Positions 14,118 to 15,131 of a stretch of 15,131 bases of DNA are shown here, piece by piece; the stretch's first letter is position 1, and every line of letters begins with the position of its first letter. A program made the position numbers and the translations under genes. The stretch is from Chromera velia (Eukaryota; Sar; Chromeraceae), in NCBI GenBank assembly GCA_018398765.1, contig JAHBMJ010000013.1, positions 1-15,131 of the forward strand. The letters run 5' to 3'. Below the pieces are notes generated by a model. That model was not told the origin of the DNA. It searched no databases and saw nothing but the letters and a program-made list of their open reading frames with translations.

Positions 14118-15131
14118 CTACTCAGTTGGCAGGCAGTCGGGCCTGCCAACGAACCTGTTACCCTTTCGGAGGTTTTCTTCCGACCACATCGGTTGAAGGT
14201 TCGAAAAGTGGAGACGGGCAATCTGGGTGTTGACATCTGGTCTCTGTCCATCGGGGCCCGGATACATAATGGGCACAATGTGGTCGACATGCCACCCATT
14301 TCCGCCATAATTTTCCCACGACATTCCGGGGCGGAAGTCTCTCTCCAAGTGGGCCTTCAGCTTTTCGGGGGAACAACCGAGATACCCAAAAGTGTCGTTT
14401 TGCTTGCCATCATTGGGGTATCTGGAACGTTTGTCCCGGATGGCAGCCATGCATCTCCAGACCGCTCGACGCACCGAGAAAGCCAATCGAAACACGACGT
14501 CTTCTTTGTACTTCGTCCGTTGACGAGCATTCTCTTGTTCTCTTTTGGCCAAAAAAAGGGGATTGTCCTTCTGACAGATTGAACATCGATACCTCAAGCG
14601 TCCATGTTCGCAAATGCTCTTCCCCCCACACTCTTTGCACTTGTTGCGCTGGCGATCGTGTTCACAGATGCCGCTCCCTCCACAAATTCTGCATTGGAAA
14701 CGCAGACGGCCATGCTCACAAATGCCATTACCCCCGCACTCCTTGCAATAATGGCGTCGGCGGCCGTGTTCACAAATACCGCTGCCTCCACATTCCTTGC
14801 AGAAATAACGATGACGGCCGTGCTTGCAAATACTCTTACCGCCGCAATCCTTGCATTTGCTGCGTTGGCGCCCGTGTTCACAAATGCCGCGCCCCCCACA
14901 TTCCCTACAATAATGTCGCCGGCGGCTATGTTCGCAGATGCCGCTTCCCTGACATTCCTTGCAATAATTACGCACGCGCCCGTGCTCACAGATACGGCTT
15001 CCCCCGCAATCCTTGCAATAATTCCGCATGCGGCCGTGCTCACATATGCTGCTCCCCCCACACTCTTTACAAATACTACGCTGTCGGCCGTGCTCGCACA
15101 ACCCCTGTCCCCCACATTCCTTGCAATAGTA
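14118..15131 (-). CDS. Tandem CxH–CxxC zinc-repeat protein with C-terminal HNH endonuclease domain, 5' partial
   Basis: The frame is open from the right edge to TAG at 14118–14120 (337 residues seen; the true start lies beyond 15131). It begins with the end of one repeat and then ten full 18-residue units of consensus ICEHGRxRxxCKECGG plus two variable residues (14574–15131). Each unit keeps Cys-x-His and Cys-x2-Cys, a likely Zn site. A basic linker follows (about 14400–14570). Then comes GYLGCSPEKLKAHLE…GMSWENYG, HVDH at 14280–14291, and LHFSNLQPMWSEEN…KGNR (about 14150–14212). This is the order of HNH nucleases (HxDH, then H/N residues binding the metal). Such proteins are expected to cut DNA; repeats of this type occur in algal, oomycete and large DNA virus genomes. 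A host role and transfer history are not shown here. No intron is evident. Confidence 0.85.
   Translation of the reverse strand, partial: YYCKECGGQGLCEHGRQRSICKECGGSSICEHGRMRNYCKDCGGSRICEHGRVRNYCKECQGSGICEHSRRRHYCRECGGRGICEHGRQRSKCKDCGGKSICKHGRHRYFCKECGGSGICEHGRRRHYCKECGGNGICEHGRLRFQCRICGGSGICEHDRQRNKCKECGGKSICEHGRLRYRCSICQKDNPLFLAKREQENARQRTKYKEDVVFRLAFSVRRAVWRCMAAIRDKRSRYPNDGKQNDTFGYLGCSPEKLKAHLERDFRPGMSWENYGGNGWHVDHIVPIMYPGPDGQRPDVNTQIARLHFSNLQPMWSEENLRKGNRFVGRPDCLPTE
14574..15131 (-). repeat. 54-bp (18-residue) tandem repeat array encoding zinc-binding units
   Basis: Ten complete units and one partial, each 54 bases. Units differ at many third positions and at non-metal residues (EHSR, CKHGR, EHDR, CRIC, CSIC variants), while all four metal ligands are kept in every unit. 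The array continues past the right edge. Confidence 0.95.

Noticed and set aside
14031-14582. 183-codon + strand frame opposite the HNH domain
   Set aside because: The minus strand carries the conserved HNH motifs; this frame is its antisense shadow without recognisable features.

Overview
The window is eukaryotic nuclear DNA from an intron-rich protist or alga. The evidence is a gene split by at least 16 GT–AG introns averaging about 306 bases, abundant CT/GT dinucleotide tracts inside introns, and unspliced-looking intergenic AT-rich DNA. The intron density and canonical splice sites, with loose donors, would suit a chromerid-like alveolate or another complex alga. That placement is an inference only: no rRNA or other taxonomic marker is present. 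A bacterial origin is excluded for the left half.

Region 1 (1–8791, + strand) is the 3' part of one gene. I reconstructed 17 exons whose joins all keep one reading frame, giving 3870 coding bases, 1289 residues and a stop. The product is the HEAT-repeat and C-terminal part of the cohesin loader Scc2/NIPBL/Nipped-B. Collinear landmarks include an LWVSGA segment after the early HEAT repeats, AAGFINPSQAI, ALPCVFESEALFAVHRLNHL and AYGLSDER. The N-terminal half, which contacts Scc4/MAU2 in known orthologues, lies to the left of the window. The introns carry microsatellites, poly-G runs, a G-quadruplex motif on one 5' splice site, and a hairpin-linked duplication of an exon end.

Region 2 (8792–about 11027) holds a purine-rich 3' flank and then AT-rich intergenic DNA in which I see no convincing gene. 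Region 3 (about 11028–12609) has a promoter-like triple repeat with a TATA stretch. It is followed by long microsatellites of CAGA, GGAA, GT and GACAGA type, with one or two short protein-like segments between them that may be exons of an unidentified second gene. A 22-base N gap flanked by poly-G (12610–12631) follows.

Region 4 (12645–about 14000) is AT-rich, with many short inverted and direct repeats and no gene. Region 5 (14118–15131, minus strand, open at the right edge) is an intact-looking coding region. It has at least ten tandem 18-residue CxH…CxxC zinc-binding repeats fused to a C-terminal HNH endonuclease domain. This looks like a selfish or mobile nuclease gene unrelated to the cohesin loader, and it is the most unusual gene in the window.
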